From the NCBI RefSeq assembly GCF_022376445.1, contig NW_025955030.1, forward strand, positions 150,574 to 214,573: DNA of 64,000 nucleotides, in the 5' to 3' direction. The translations under genes were made by a program, and so were the position numbers. The stretch is from Fomitopsis serialis (Eukaryota > Basidiomycota > Agaricomycetes > Polyporales > Fomitopsidaceae). A model generated the notes under the pieces. It was not told where the DNA came from and did no database searches. It saw only the letters and a list, made by a program, of their open reading frames with translations. Of the stretch, positions 39,447 through 49,363 are shown one piece after another. The number at the start of each line of letters is the position of its first letter. Positions within the stretch are counted from its first letter, which is position 1.

Positions 39447-41408
39447 ATGTCCCTGTCCGACCACTCCGAGAAGGACGCCGCCTCTGGCAGCGGCGTAGGC
39501 TCAGACGCAGGCCCCATGCTCTACGAGCGGCCGACCGGGCTCAAGGGCCTCTACTACCACCCCGTCGTCCAGGTCTTCTTCCTCGGCTTCGTCTGCTTCA
39601 TGGGCCCTGGTCTCTTCAACGCTCTCAACGGCCTTGGCGGCGGCGGTCAGATCAGCAGCACCACCAGCGCCAATTCCAACAGTGCCCTCTACGCGACCTT
39701 CGCCTTTACCGCTTTCTTCGCCGGGTGCGTGCGCCGACGCCCTGCTCGCGTCGCTGGGTGCTTACCGCGATCCTCTAGCTCGATCAACAACGTCCTTGGC
39801 CCGCGCCTCACGCTTCTCATCGGGAGCAGCGGCTACGCCCTGTACATCGGCTCTTACCTGTGCGTCCTTCCCGTGTCTCCAACTGACCGGCCAGATTGAC
39901 TGTCTGCAGCGCCATCAACATCCACCCTAATGCCGGCGGCTTCGTGATCGCGGCAGGCGCGGTCCTCGGCGTCTGCGCCGGGTTGCTCTGGACGGCCCAG
40001 GGATCGCTCATGTTGGCGTACCCGACCGAGGACCAGAAGGGTATCTTCATCGGCATCTTCTGGTCCGTATTCAACTTGGGCGGTGTAGTGGGCGCGTCCG
40101 TCTCTCTCGGTCAAAATTTCCACTCCAAGGTATGTTCCGCGCCGTTAGTATGCCTTGACGTTCGCTGACATGGATGTGATAGGCCGGTGGGGGTGCGTGC
40201 ATATCTGCTCTGCCGTCCTGTCTGTACTGACCAGCCCGTGCTCATCTTCGCAGTCGGCAATGGCACCTATGTAAGTGCTTGGACGCGGTCCCGAAATGAA
40301 GCCTCACCTTTCGCTAGATCGGCTTCCTCATCCTCACGCTCATCGGAGTGCTCATCCCGATGCTCATGGCGAACCCCAACAAGATGATCCGCTCCGACGG
40401 CACGCGGGTCATGACCCTCCGCCACCCGTCCTGGAAGACCGAGTTCTACGGCCTCTGGGTCACCCTCCGCACGGACCCGCTCGTGATCATGCTCTTCCCC
40501 ATGTTCTTCGCGTCCAACTGGTTCTACACATGGCGTGCGTCCCCGCGTAGCCCGCGCGTCCCCGGCTGACCCGCCCCGCAGAGTTCAACGACTACAACCT
40601 GGCGCTGTTCACCATCCGTGCGCGCGCGCTGAACAACCTCGTCTACTGGATGGCGCAGATCGTCGGCTCCGTCAGCATCGGCTTCCTGCTCGACCAGAAG
40701 GGCCTCACGCGCCGGTTCCGCGCGTACGCGGGCTGGGTCGTCCTGTTCCTCATGGTCTTCGTCGTCCACATCTGGGCGTACTTCTACCAAAAGTGAGCGC
40801 CGCCGTCTCGTGCGTCTGTTGGGTGTGCTGGACGACTGACGCCCCCCGCCGCAGGCACTACACCCGCGCGACGATCGCGCAGGAGACCAAGGACGACACC
40901 AAGATCGACATCTACGACAGCCAGTACGTCGGCCGCGTGTGGCTGTACATCATCTGCGGCATGCTCGACGCGATGTGGCAGACGACCGCGTACTGGATCA
41001 TGGGCGCCATGTCCAACGACCCCGCGAAGCTCGCCAACCTGACCGGCTTCTGTGAGTGCGCTCGCGCCGTGTCTGACTGAGCGCATTTGACGGATGGCGT
41101 TCGACAGACAAGTCGCTGCAGTCGGCGGGTGCTGCCGGCGTCTGGCGCGCGGACGCGGTGAACATCCCGTACATGAACATCTTCGTCTCCACATGGGCTC
41201 TCCTTGTTGGCGGTCTCGTCTGCACCCTGCCCATGATCTACATGCGGGTGAAGGACCACACGGATGAGTCCGACGAGATCGACGGCATTCTGTATGTATC
41301 CCTGCAGTGTAACCGACGAGCCTTGAGATGCTGACGCAGTCACGCAGTGCCGAGATCGAAAACACCCCCTCTCACATACCCGCAGGGAAACCCGAGGCTT
41401 CCGCCTGA
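39447..41408 (+). CDS. UNC93-like MFS membrane protein
   Basis: This is a twelve-helix transporter-like protein of the UNC93 branch; fungal members have no firm substrate. The first exon has the soluble N-terminus (MSLSDHSEKDAAS) and VVQVFFLGFVCFMGPGLFNA. Later exons encode NNVLGPRLTLLIGSSGYALY, AAGAVLGVCAGLLWTAQGSL with AYPTEDQKGIFIGIFWSVFN, and GFLILTLIGVLIPMLMANP. They continue with VGSVSIGFLLDQKGLTRRFR, VGRVWLYIICGMLDAMWQTT and IFVSTWALLVGGLVCTLPMI. The last exon reads AEIENTPSHIPAGKPEASA, TGA/41408. Eight or so short introns, including 39725-39778, 40131-40182, 40532-40581 and 40794-40854. The frame holds throughout most exons. Confidence 0.85.
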
Positions 41409-41720
41409 TTTTTTCCTCTTTCCTGTTATGACACCGATACCGATACCGCCCGCTACCTTGTTGTAGATCCCGTCGTCAAGACACCCGTACCCTCGTTAGT
41501 GTTTGTTGCACATCTATGTTCTGATGTACCGTCCGTCGGACGCCTGTAATGCTTGGTTCTAGTAGGTTACTCTGTACACGAATGCAGTGTTACAAAGTGC
41601 TCGTTCTGGTCGGTGCGTGGGGCTACAGCGGGAATCATGCGAAGGGTATATAGACGGCTTACGAAGTAACGAAAGCGCGCTACGAGAACAGATGCCAATT
41701 CCATTTCCACATGGACGAGA
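41409..41720. other. Convergent 3' region, UNC93-like / DBF2
   Basis: T-rich tracts (41410-41440) and CGATACCGATACCG (41427-41444) lie after the UNC93-like stop; nothing coding is seen. Confidence 0.35.
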
Positions 41721-43714
41721 TCAAAAGATAGTCGCGAGTTCACCGTGGTCGTCCGAGCCCTCCAGCATAAACGCCTTGGAGTTCGGCCCGTTCTTCCCAA
41801 ACGTGAAGCCGACCCACACGCCCCGCGCGAAGGGCTCCTCCTTCTCCCTGACGCGATCAACGTTGCGCTGCTTCTCGCGCACCTCGGCGTACTTCGCCAT
41901 GTCCTCGGCCGACGTGAAGTCGTCGTAGTACCCCGTGTCGATCTCCGAGTCGAGCGCGGGGACGAACGGCGCCTTCACCGCGCGCAGGTTCTCCCATTGC
42001 AAGCCCTCGAAGAAGGGATGGTCCGCGACCTGGGAGAGCGTGGAGTACCGCGCGCTTGCGTGTGCGATGAGCCTGGTGAATCGCGGTCAGATCGTTTTTG
42101 CTAGGGCAGGAAAGAAAGTCACGTACTGCGTCACAGCATCCCAGGCGGTGTCGGTGAGGTTGAAGATGAGATCCTCTGGCTTGTCGTACTCGGGGCGGCG
42201 GAGAACTTTGGTCCAGTTCTTAAGGTTCGTCCATGTTTCTTCGGGCGTACTGCCGCTGAACGGGGGGAAGCCGGACAGGAACTCGAAGAGGATGCAGCCT
42301 AGGGACCAGTAGTCCACGGAAAACGTGTACGGTTTGCCCCGTAGCACTTCCGGGGCCATGTAGTCCGGCGATCCGACGATCGAGTCTGCGTAACGCGGGT
42401 CTTGGTTGCGTATGGATCGATAGATCGAACGTCTCTCCATCGTTGACCTGTGGATGATCTGGTTGTCTTTGACTTTGTCGAGCTAGTCGACGGACATGAG
42501 AATGGCCCAGGGATAACGGTATGACTGACATGCTTACTTTCACCTTGAGAGACTCGATGCGTTGGGGGTTCAGCGCACCAGTGGCGAGACCAAAGTCGGT
42601 CAACTTCACATGTCCTGTTCCGTCGACCAGAAAGTTCTGTAGAGGCGTCACAATGTCAAGCGACGTCGGTCGACGCGACTAGCGATTGTAAGCTGACCTC
42701 TGGCTTAAGGTCCCGATGGATGTATCCTAGCTTGTGCAACTCGTTGACACCGGCGAACATCTCGCCGATGTAGAATCGAGCGTGTTCTTCTTTCAGGACA
42801 CCCGAGTTGTTGAGCAACGTTCGGAAGTCTCCTCCTGGCACGTACTCCATGGCGAGATACACATGCGCGGGATCTTGGAAAGCATATAGCAAGCGCACAA
42901 GCCACGGTGTTTTTGTGGCGGTGAGAATGTCCCGTTCTACAAGGACGTGACGGACCTGCTTCAGACGTCAGTGTCTACGTCTGCCGAGCCGTCGTCTAGC
43001 CCACCTCGTCCATCTTAAACAACGTTCGCTTCCGCATCTTCTTCAGAGCACAAACCTCCCCGAGTCCTGCTTTCTCGCCAAGAAGACCTCACCGTACCCT
43101 CCCTGGCCGACCTGCGCGATGATATGGAACTGCTCGACCTTCAACTTCGTCCGGCGTTTGCGCAACACAACGCGTTCTCTGCCGCAGTACGACTTATACT
43201 CCTTGGCGTATTCAGCAGACGTAAGCTGTCGTGCGGCGGTGTCCTCATCGAACTTGACCCGTCGTTCCTTGCGAGCCGCTAGATATCCGAGTAATTGAAA
43301 GTAATAGTCCAGGAAGTCTGGGATGCGATGCGTCAGAACGTAATCTTTATCTTGGGTCTTACTGATTCGACGGCCGTAGATCGAGCACATCCAGCATAAG
43401 GTAGGATTTGGCATACAGGTTGTGCACAGAGACGAGCACGAAGAGGATGTTAGGGTGATGCACTCACATAGTTGAGCCACAGTAGCTTTCCGCCTCACTT
43501 CAGGGCTCTCGATGAGCTCCTTCTCCCACAGCTGGAAGCCATTCTGCTTCACGGTCGCGCCAGCTTTGGCTGTCTCCATTCGTATGTCGGAATCGAAACC
43601 TTTCGCCGTAGCCATATGGATGTCGTTTGCCGCCACTGTCAATCCCCTAGCGGTGTTCATATGAATGTCTGGTATGCCACTATACATTTTCTCCTTCTGG
43701 ATCGGACGAGCCAT
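41721..43714 (-). CDS. DBF2: NDR-family Ser/Thr kinase Dbf2/Sid2
   Basis: This is an AGC kinase of the NDR/LATS group that works with Mob1 in the mitotic exit/septation initiation network at spindle poles and septum. The ATG at 43714 starts [13 protein letters not shown]. The Mob-binding N-terminal part has [20 protein letters not shown] and [20 protein letters not shown]. The kinase domain follows: [34 protein letters not shown] hinge (about 42830), YIHRDLKPE (about 42700), [10 protein letters not shown], then the NDR insert and [20 protein letters not shown]. The C-terminal hydrophobic motif GVWVGFTFG is near 41790, TGA/41721. The start lies only 193 bases from the transposon stack at 43907. 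Confidence 0.88.
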
Positions 43715-43906
43715 AGTACACCAATCAATGCAACGAACCAGAGAGAAAGGAGCTAAGTAGAGAAACTGGCGTGGGCGCGGCTCGGGGAGCGAACCCTCAG
43801 TTTCGTAGCGTGTGGGTGTAGCACTTAGCGTAGCGTCCGGCAATTGCCGCGAATCGAATCGTAGTGTAGTGGGCGTGCTCAATTCTTGCCGCCCGTTCGC
43901 TCGCTC

Positions 43907-44041
43907 GCACCTCGCTCTCGGATATCTCCCGGCTGATAAGCTCTTGATACGGGTATCGTATCGCGTAGCTAACGAGATCAGTTAGCCCTGTCCCCGCATA
44001 CCACGCAATTTACCACTGCTACCACCGTCCCCTTTCCTCGT
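43907..44041 (-). repeat. Left TIR, outer part
   Basis: It is the reverse complement of 56795-56930, with differences only of one or two bases (for example GGTGGTAGCAGTGG against GGTGGGCAGTGG). It is interrupted at 44041 by the 2.8-kb insertion. Confidence 0.85.
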
Positions 44042-44254
44042 CATCAGCAAAAGTGCCGGATGATGATCTCACAAGCGGTGAGTTGTATTGCTCACCTCGT
44101 AAGATTTAGTATTCGCTCCAGAGATAACTGGAGAGAACGCGAAGACTGCAAGAGGTGAGATTGGATATAAGCAGCTTTCCGAGATGCCATTGTAATTCGA
44201 CAACTTACCAGAATTGCGAAGATATGCGCAGAGAATTGGTGCCGCTTGGTGCGG

Positions 44255-44352
44255 CTTTTAAGATGAGCGCAGACAACGAGAGCAGCTGCGTGATCTGTCT
44301 AGAGACTAAGAGGATCATTTCGTACAGACTCGGGCGAGGTGTGACTAGTTAG
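44255..44352 (+). other. RING-like start, isolated
   Basis: MSADNESSCVICLETKR looks like the opening of a RING finger (CxxC), but no further zinc ligands follow on this strand. It could be a captured exon or chance. Confidence 0.2.
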
Positions 44353-45169
44353 TGGTGACTGAGGTCAGCATGTCAGCGCGATCTCTGAACTAAATTCAAT
44401 TAGGAATTCGTTTCAGGCAGCGCGGCGTGTACCAGTCATGTACGACACCATTCCTGAGGTATCTGCCGACCTACCAAAATAGATTTTGGTCATGGGGAAG
44501 TTCCAGGCATGTACGGGCCTATGCGGCAGCGCGGGCAGGCTCAGAGCGGCGACGAGGCACATACTACAGGCTGTTCCGAGACTCAGGCCATCCTTCGGGC
44601 ACAAAAGTCGCTCTTGGGGCCTAATATGCAGACAGTTGCGAACGAGGGCATGAAAACAGCGTAAAGGATGGGGAGGTACCCTCATGGCACGGTGTAACTT
44701 AGCAGCAAATCGAAGTCCGCGTCCTGGGCCTCAGCCGCAGTGCTCGACTGTACGCGGTCACGTGTGCGCATATAGCCAGTCTTGAGCTGCGTCGTCTCTC
44801 GACTTCTTCTTCCATAACCACCATCGTCTCACTTACCCACTCTGACAATCTCCTCTTCTCGAAGTACCTCGTCCTTGCCATCCCTTCTAATATCTCCTCC
44901 ATCATCACCACTCTCGCGCCCCCGCGGGTCTTGCCTGCCCGTTCTCTCGCCCGCTCTCGTCACTCTTCTTGCCCTTCTTGCTTGCTCACTTGCGCTGGGG
45001 TTGCTGCTCCTGGCGCATATACACATTGTGCTAGTTTTCAATGAAGTCGATACGGGAATATTTGTGAGTATCCGAGTCCTGTGCTCTACCCGTACTTATA
45101 CCTGCTGAGGCACAAACCCGCCGCAACGGGTATGGGTGTGGCACGGGTCTGCGCGGCTTACAGCGTTGC

Positions 45170-45480
45170 ATGGGTGGCATAGGCAAGTGGGTAAGCAAGC
45201 ATGCAAGTCGGCTCGCTAGCAGAAGGACAAGGACGAGCGGGCAGGTAGGAACGGGCGAGAACTTGAAGGCTACTGACGAGTGGGTGAGAAGGCCACGGAC
45301 GAGCTGGCGAGAATGCGAGTGTGGATGGGCAAATAAGAACAAGCGGCCGGGCAATGAGCGGGCGAGCAGGTGAACAGGCGATAGGTCGGGGGAGAGCGGA
45401 CGAGAAGGCAGGCGAGGAGGCGGCTGGGCGGACGAGCAGGCGGGCGAGCCAGCATGAGGGTGAGCGCGGGCAGGCAACAA
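45170..45480 (+). repeat. Purine-rich degenerate repeat tract
   Basis: About 300 bases are dominated by units like GCGGGCGAGCAGG and AGGCGGGCGAGCC with few pyrimidine runs. It lies inside the 2.8-kb element. The frames open on both strands here are composition artefacts. Confidence 0.55.
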
Positions 45481-45796
45481 CAGCAAGCTCACGAGTCACT
45501 GTCACTGACATCCCAGGCCCCAGCTTCAGTGACTATTGTCAAGATCCGTGACTCGTGGACTCGCGCTCCCGTGTTTCCTCTTCTCCCGGCACGCACGCAT
45601 GCTCGCCACCTTTCAACCTCAAACTGTCCATAGCGGATTGTGTCCGGCGTCACTACGCTTCCCTCCCTGGAGGATCACCTTCGAGTCCCAGTCAGTCGAG
45701 GTTGCCGCGATGACGACGCTTCCCTCCGCTGACCGCGACCGCGCCCTACACTGACCTTCTGGTGAGCGTCGACTGAACAGCATTCACCCGCCGCTT

Positions 45797-46113
45797 AATG
45801 TTCTGTACAAGGCCCGAGACGATGAGAACTTCATCGGTGCCGCATTCTGGGCGAACATAAAGTCTCTTCGAGACAAGGCGTGGCGAGATAATATCACGCA
45901 TGGTGGAATAAGTGCCATGTATACTGTGTGGTTCATACTGATGTCTGCGACAGGAACATCTTCAGTATCAAGCGGCCAGGCGTCTAGAATTCGACTGCCG
46001 CGATCTCACGGAATGGCCCCTCGACAGTCACCAAGCTGCAGGAACAGCACGCAGCCCGCCTTCAACTTCAACGCCAGAACTCTGCCGCCTCCTCTGCTTG
46101 AATCTCGGTGAGT
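45797..46113 (+). pseudogene. Two exon-like pieces inside the 2.8-kb element
   Basis: One piece reads NVLYKARDDENFIGAAFWAN then IKSLRDKAWRDNITH (45797-45901). After a possible GT-AG intron (about 45903-45953) a second reads EHLQYQAARRLEFDCRDLTE and WPLDSHQ (45954-46034). The amino-acid mix is protein-like and unlike a transposase that I know. I do not recognise the family. A captured host gene fragment is one reading. Confidence 0.35.
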
Positions 46114-46867
46114 GTATATAGTACCTTCTTCTGCTCATGTTATCATCTAGTAGTCGTGCTTATGCCATGTTGTTCAGCTGTCCGATGCACATTGTTGCGC
46201 GTCTCCATTGCTCAAGCCTTCTATTTGCAGTTCATTCGTTCTCTCGACTCAGTGTCCCTCGACTCGGACTCATTCTGTCCCCTTTACTCCGTCCGTCATT
46301 CCAACCCCAATCATCTGCTCATCTGCCTCGCACCGGTGTTGGCTCGTCACGTCTGGCGCTTGACTCGTTTCATCCCATTTCCGTCTACTCAGTTTCTCTC
46401 TCTCTCGGCTTTGACCTCGCGGTCTCGTCTCGTCAGCACGTCAGTAGCAAAGCGAGTGTGTAAGCTATTCTGCGGTGGGTAAACAGTGTATTATATTTTA
46501 TGTACTTGCATATGCGGGCACGAATATCCGTCAGTGATGTACAATGTATGTAGTAAAGCCAAATACGTTGAAGGGTGAAGACAGTGACCGAAATAGACAT
46601 GCAGTCCAACTGTCTGGTCGAGACAGTACGTACTTCTTGTATTGCCTACGCATTATCTTTCCTTCGCTGATGCATGTCTTTTCGGCCAATAGCACCGCTG
46701 CATGACGTGGCGAGGGAATTGAAGATGTCAAATAGAAAGAAAGCTATGGCAACCCAGGACGAAAGTTGTACCAGAAAGAGTGCAACTTAGAAAGACGTGC
46801 AAGATAAGAAAGATGAGACATACAACGCTTGATAATGTGAGATCTGCGACCTGCACTTTTGGTGATG

Positions 46868-47283
46868 GTTAAGGTAATCATCCCCTCCTCCTCTCCCATT
46901 GCCCAAGTCCGGTATCCCTCGAGCAGCGCACGTGCTACGTGGCTGAGGGCGCTCCCCTCAAGATCACGGATCTCTCCCGATCCCCGGGCGTCGCGCCCGA
47001 CGTTCGGTAAGCTGACGCCACGCCCGCTGAGCTCGCCGCCACCGCGCACGGGCCCATCGCATCGCGCTCACCGTCGACGACCATGGCGGGCCCGTGCGGA
47101 GATCGGGTCCGCGTTGACTCTGATGCGCGGCTGGGTGGCGCGTTCCCGAGCCTCGCGGGCACTCCCACGGTCGTTGATCGGGTGATTCCCACGCGCGCTC
47201 GCCACCGCGTCGGGTGCTGTGCTCGCTGTCGGCGACGACGAGCACGAATATCTCGCTCCCCTCTCCGTTTATCGTCGCGATTT
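46868..47283 (-). repeat. Left TIR, inner part
   Basis: It is the reverse complement of 56388-56795. The inner edge at about 47283 is blurred because weak similarity continues for some tens of bases. GC-rich, with an inner palindrome-like pair around GCACGGGCCC. Confidence 0.85.
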
Positions 47284-47498
47284 CGTGCTACATACATATA
47301 GTATCAATTTGAACGCTGCATATGGGCTTCTACTGTATATAGAATCAGTAGTTACCTCGGAATTGTATGATTTTGCATCCAATCATGCCTCTGCATTATG
47401 CATGGATAGAGCGGTCAAAAGCGAGCAGAATGTGCTCTTTTATACTCATTACTACTACTATTATGATACACAACTAGTCTCTCAGTACTATAGGCAAG
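47284..47498. other. AT-rich interior of long-TIR element, left part
   Basis: Low-GC sequence continues after the retrotransposon at 55075. No gene is seen. The last five bases (GCAAG, 47494-47498) are the target duplication of the Gypsy element. Confidence 0.6.
47494..47498. repeat. Target site duplication GCAAG, left copy
   Basis: GCAAG directly precedes the left LTR and reappears at 55070-55074 after the right LTR: a 5-bp duplication typical of Ty3/Gypsy integrases. Confidence 0.92.
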
Positions 47499-48114
47499 TG
47501 TTAGGATCGTGCGCTCGAGACGAAGTCCGAGGTCGGAGTTACGAATTCCGGAGTTTCGGAGCGCAGTGGAATGAGGACTTGGCGAAGCTATTAACAACGC
47601 CCCTGGGAGAACTCGACGAGGTCCTCTATTTGGACTTGGACGGAGGTGGACTATGACGGAGTCCGGAGATAGAGTCGGAGGAAGGAGGAGGAGAAGACGA
47701 GAGCGAGAGAGAGAAGAGAGAAACTGGACAGAGGTCGGACGGAAGTCCGGAGTTCAGACAGGAGTTCGGAGGAAAGGAAATCGGATTGGTTAGACGAGGA
47801 TAAACGAGATATTCGAACTGGAGTACAACAGTGCTACAGTTCGGTCTTTTATACTAAGAGTCCTAATTGTGAACGGAAGACAATAAGTCGGAGGAAGGGA
47901 TACGGAAAACAATAACGGGAGACCGGAGATGTTAGTAACCGGAGTGAATACAATAAGCTAATTGTCCGTGCAAGATAGAGACCATGCGGTACGCTAATTG
48001 TAATGCGGGAGAAGATAGGCTAAGCGAATACAATTAGACCGGAGTTCGGAGAAACGGAGACGGAGAAAACGGAACTGGAGTTCGGAGGTGGTCTTGGTGG
48101 CACGGAACGTGACA
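47499..48114 (-). repeat. 3' LTR of Gypsy element
   Basis: In element orientation it begins TGTCACG and ends CCTAACA (TG...CA). Rich in CCGGAG/TCGGAG-type units. Confidence 0.95.
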
Positions 48115-48135
48115 GTGCCTCCCAACTGGATCGAA
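48115..48135 (-). other. Polypurine-tract candidate beside 3' LTR
   Basis: On the minus strand GTTGGGAGGCAC abuts the LTR start TGTCACG, the place where plus-strand DNA synthesis is primed. It is only moderately purine-rich. The adjacent GGGTTCGATCC resembles a tRNA T-arm, probably by chance. Confidence 0.4.
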
Positions 48136-48188
48136 CCCCTGAGATCCATAGGCGATGGCAAGTGGCCGAGATCTGAGATCTGAACGGA

Positions 48189-48194
48189 TATAAG
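48189..48194 (+). promoter_or_regulatory. TATA box of the antisense gene
   Basis: TATAAG within GGATATAAGGC lies 94 bases before the ATG at 48283. It is followed by a pyrimidine-rich leader (CTCCACTCCCCACCATCTCC), as in ordinary fungal promoters. Confidence 0.65.
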
Positions 48195-48282
48195 GCTGAA
48201 AATTTTCGGAGTCCGCATCTTCACAACTTGACCTCCACTCCCCACCATCTCCTCGCCACTCCCGTACTCCGTTGCCCCCACC

Positions 48283-49272
48283 ATGTCCGACGCTGTCACC
48301 CACAACCCCGACCCCGCCGCCGACGACATCGAGGAGCTGGAGAAGAGGCTCAACGCAGCGAAGGCCGCAAAGGAGGCGCGACGTCGCGCGGAGGCCGAGG
48401 CGAAGGAGAAGGCGGAGGCCGAGGCAAAGGCGCGTGCGGAAGCGGAGGAGCGGGAGCGGAAGGAGGCGGAGGAGCGCGCTAAGCGCATCGAGGCGGAGCA
48501 GAGGGCGAGTGCGGCGGCGGAGGAGAAGGCCGTGGAGGAAAAGAGGGCGGAGGAGTTGAGGAAGGCGCGGGCGGAGAAGCGGAAGGCAACGGAGGAGCCG
48601 GAGTCGTCCGGAGTGATCCAGTGAGTACCCAATGCCATGGTCCGGGATTCGGGGCTAAGGGAAAATAGCACGGAGTGCGACCGGTGCCGGGTCAAGGGCC
48701 TGGAGTGCATCTTCGAGAACGTGGGACGCAAGAAGTCCTGCGTCGCATGCCAGCGCGACAAGGCGGCATGCAAGGGTTCGACGGAGAAGCCGGAGACGAC
48801 CCGGAAGAGGACGAAGAAGGCCGAAGAGTCGGAGCCGAAGAAGAGGTCGGCGAAGAAGTCGAAGTCCGTGGTCGCGGACTCCGACGTGGAGATGATGCCG
48901 GAGCCGGAGGCCGGATCCTCCAAGAAGATGGCCGTGGCTCAGGAGTATGAGATGCTCCTGAGCGATGGTCGTCGGATCTGGCAGCGGGACTCGAGCTCCG
49001 GGATGACGAGCGCGGAGTTGCTCGAGGCCCTCCTGGTGGAGGTCCAGGGACTCCGTCGCGAAGTCCGGGAGGCGCGGACGGAGTGGAAGAAGGAGTCGTA
49101 CCGGAGGGAGAGGGTGGTCGCCCACCACTTTGCGGGAATGGTGGAGAAGCTGGAGAAGATCGCGGAGCCGGAGAAGCTCCAGGAGATGGAGGAGGAGGAA
49201 GCGGAGTCGTCGGACTCCGACAGCGAGTACGACCCGGAGAACGAGGAGAGGTCGGGTAGTGAGGACGAGTAG
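48283..49272 (+). CDS. Antisense passenger gene: coiled coil + Zn2Cys6 protein in Gypsy element
   Basis: Exon 1 (48283-48620) and exon 2 (48669-49272) flank a 48-base GTGAGT...TAG intron with a CTAAG branch-like site; spliced, they give 313 residues with no break. Residues about 17-100 are a nearly pure Glu/Ala/Lys/Arg helix (EELEKRLNAAKAAKEARRRA and on). Residues 116-147 form C-x2-C-x6-C-x10-C-x2-C-x6-C, the Gal4-type Zn2Cys6 spacing, straddled by the exon junction just upstream. A basic segment follows (KRTKKAEESEPKKRSAKKSK), then a second coiled coil (ELLEALLVEVQGLRREVREA, MVEKLEKIAEPEKLQEMEEE) and an acidic tail. It reads opposite to gag-pol. It is likely a nuclear DNA-binding protein; whether it serves element or host is unknown. 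Confidence 0.8.
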
Positions 49273-49363
49273 AATACGGGCACAGCCCCAAAATTGTTTT
49301 TCTTTTTCCTTCAATGTAACTCCGGTGTGGTCCTGCCCGTAAGAATTGCAACGGAGTCGGAGA

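Larger units (their letters stand above)
44042..46867. mobile_element. 2826-bp TIR element of unknown superfamily, inserted in left TIR
   Basis: Both ends start CATCASCAAAAGTGC reading inwards, and 26 of the first 32 bases match between the two ends; similarity fades after about 50. It is flanked by GT at 44040-44041 and 46868-46869. The intact right TIR shows the uninterrupted site (reverse complement reads CCTCGTTAAGG), so the insertion duplicated two bases. No transposase is recognisable on either strand. The inside holds exon-like pieces (45797-46113) and a purine-rich tract, so it may be non-autonomous with captured host DNA. Confidence 0.72.

Noticed and set aside
45031..45492. Pro/Arg/Leu-rich frames on both strands around 45.0-45.5 kb
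   Set aside because: Products of the purine-rich repeat tract; no protein-like complexity.
46935..47301. Arg-rich 70-120-codon frames in the TIR, repeated at 56.4-56.7 kb
   Set aside because: The same frames appear in both TIR copies with frame shifts between them, and nothing suggests selection on the protein.
48115..48180. tRNA-like sequence (GGGTTCGATCC on the minus strand) beside the LTR
   Set aside because: Only a T-arm-like piece; no anticodon arm or acceptor partner. It sits where the polypurine tract must be.
48655..49314. Leu/Arg-rich 219-codon minus-strand frame in the Gypsy element
   Set aside because: Mirror of the antisense gene's second exon; that strand has the TATA box, intron and Zn2Cys6 motif, this one has nothing.
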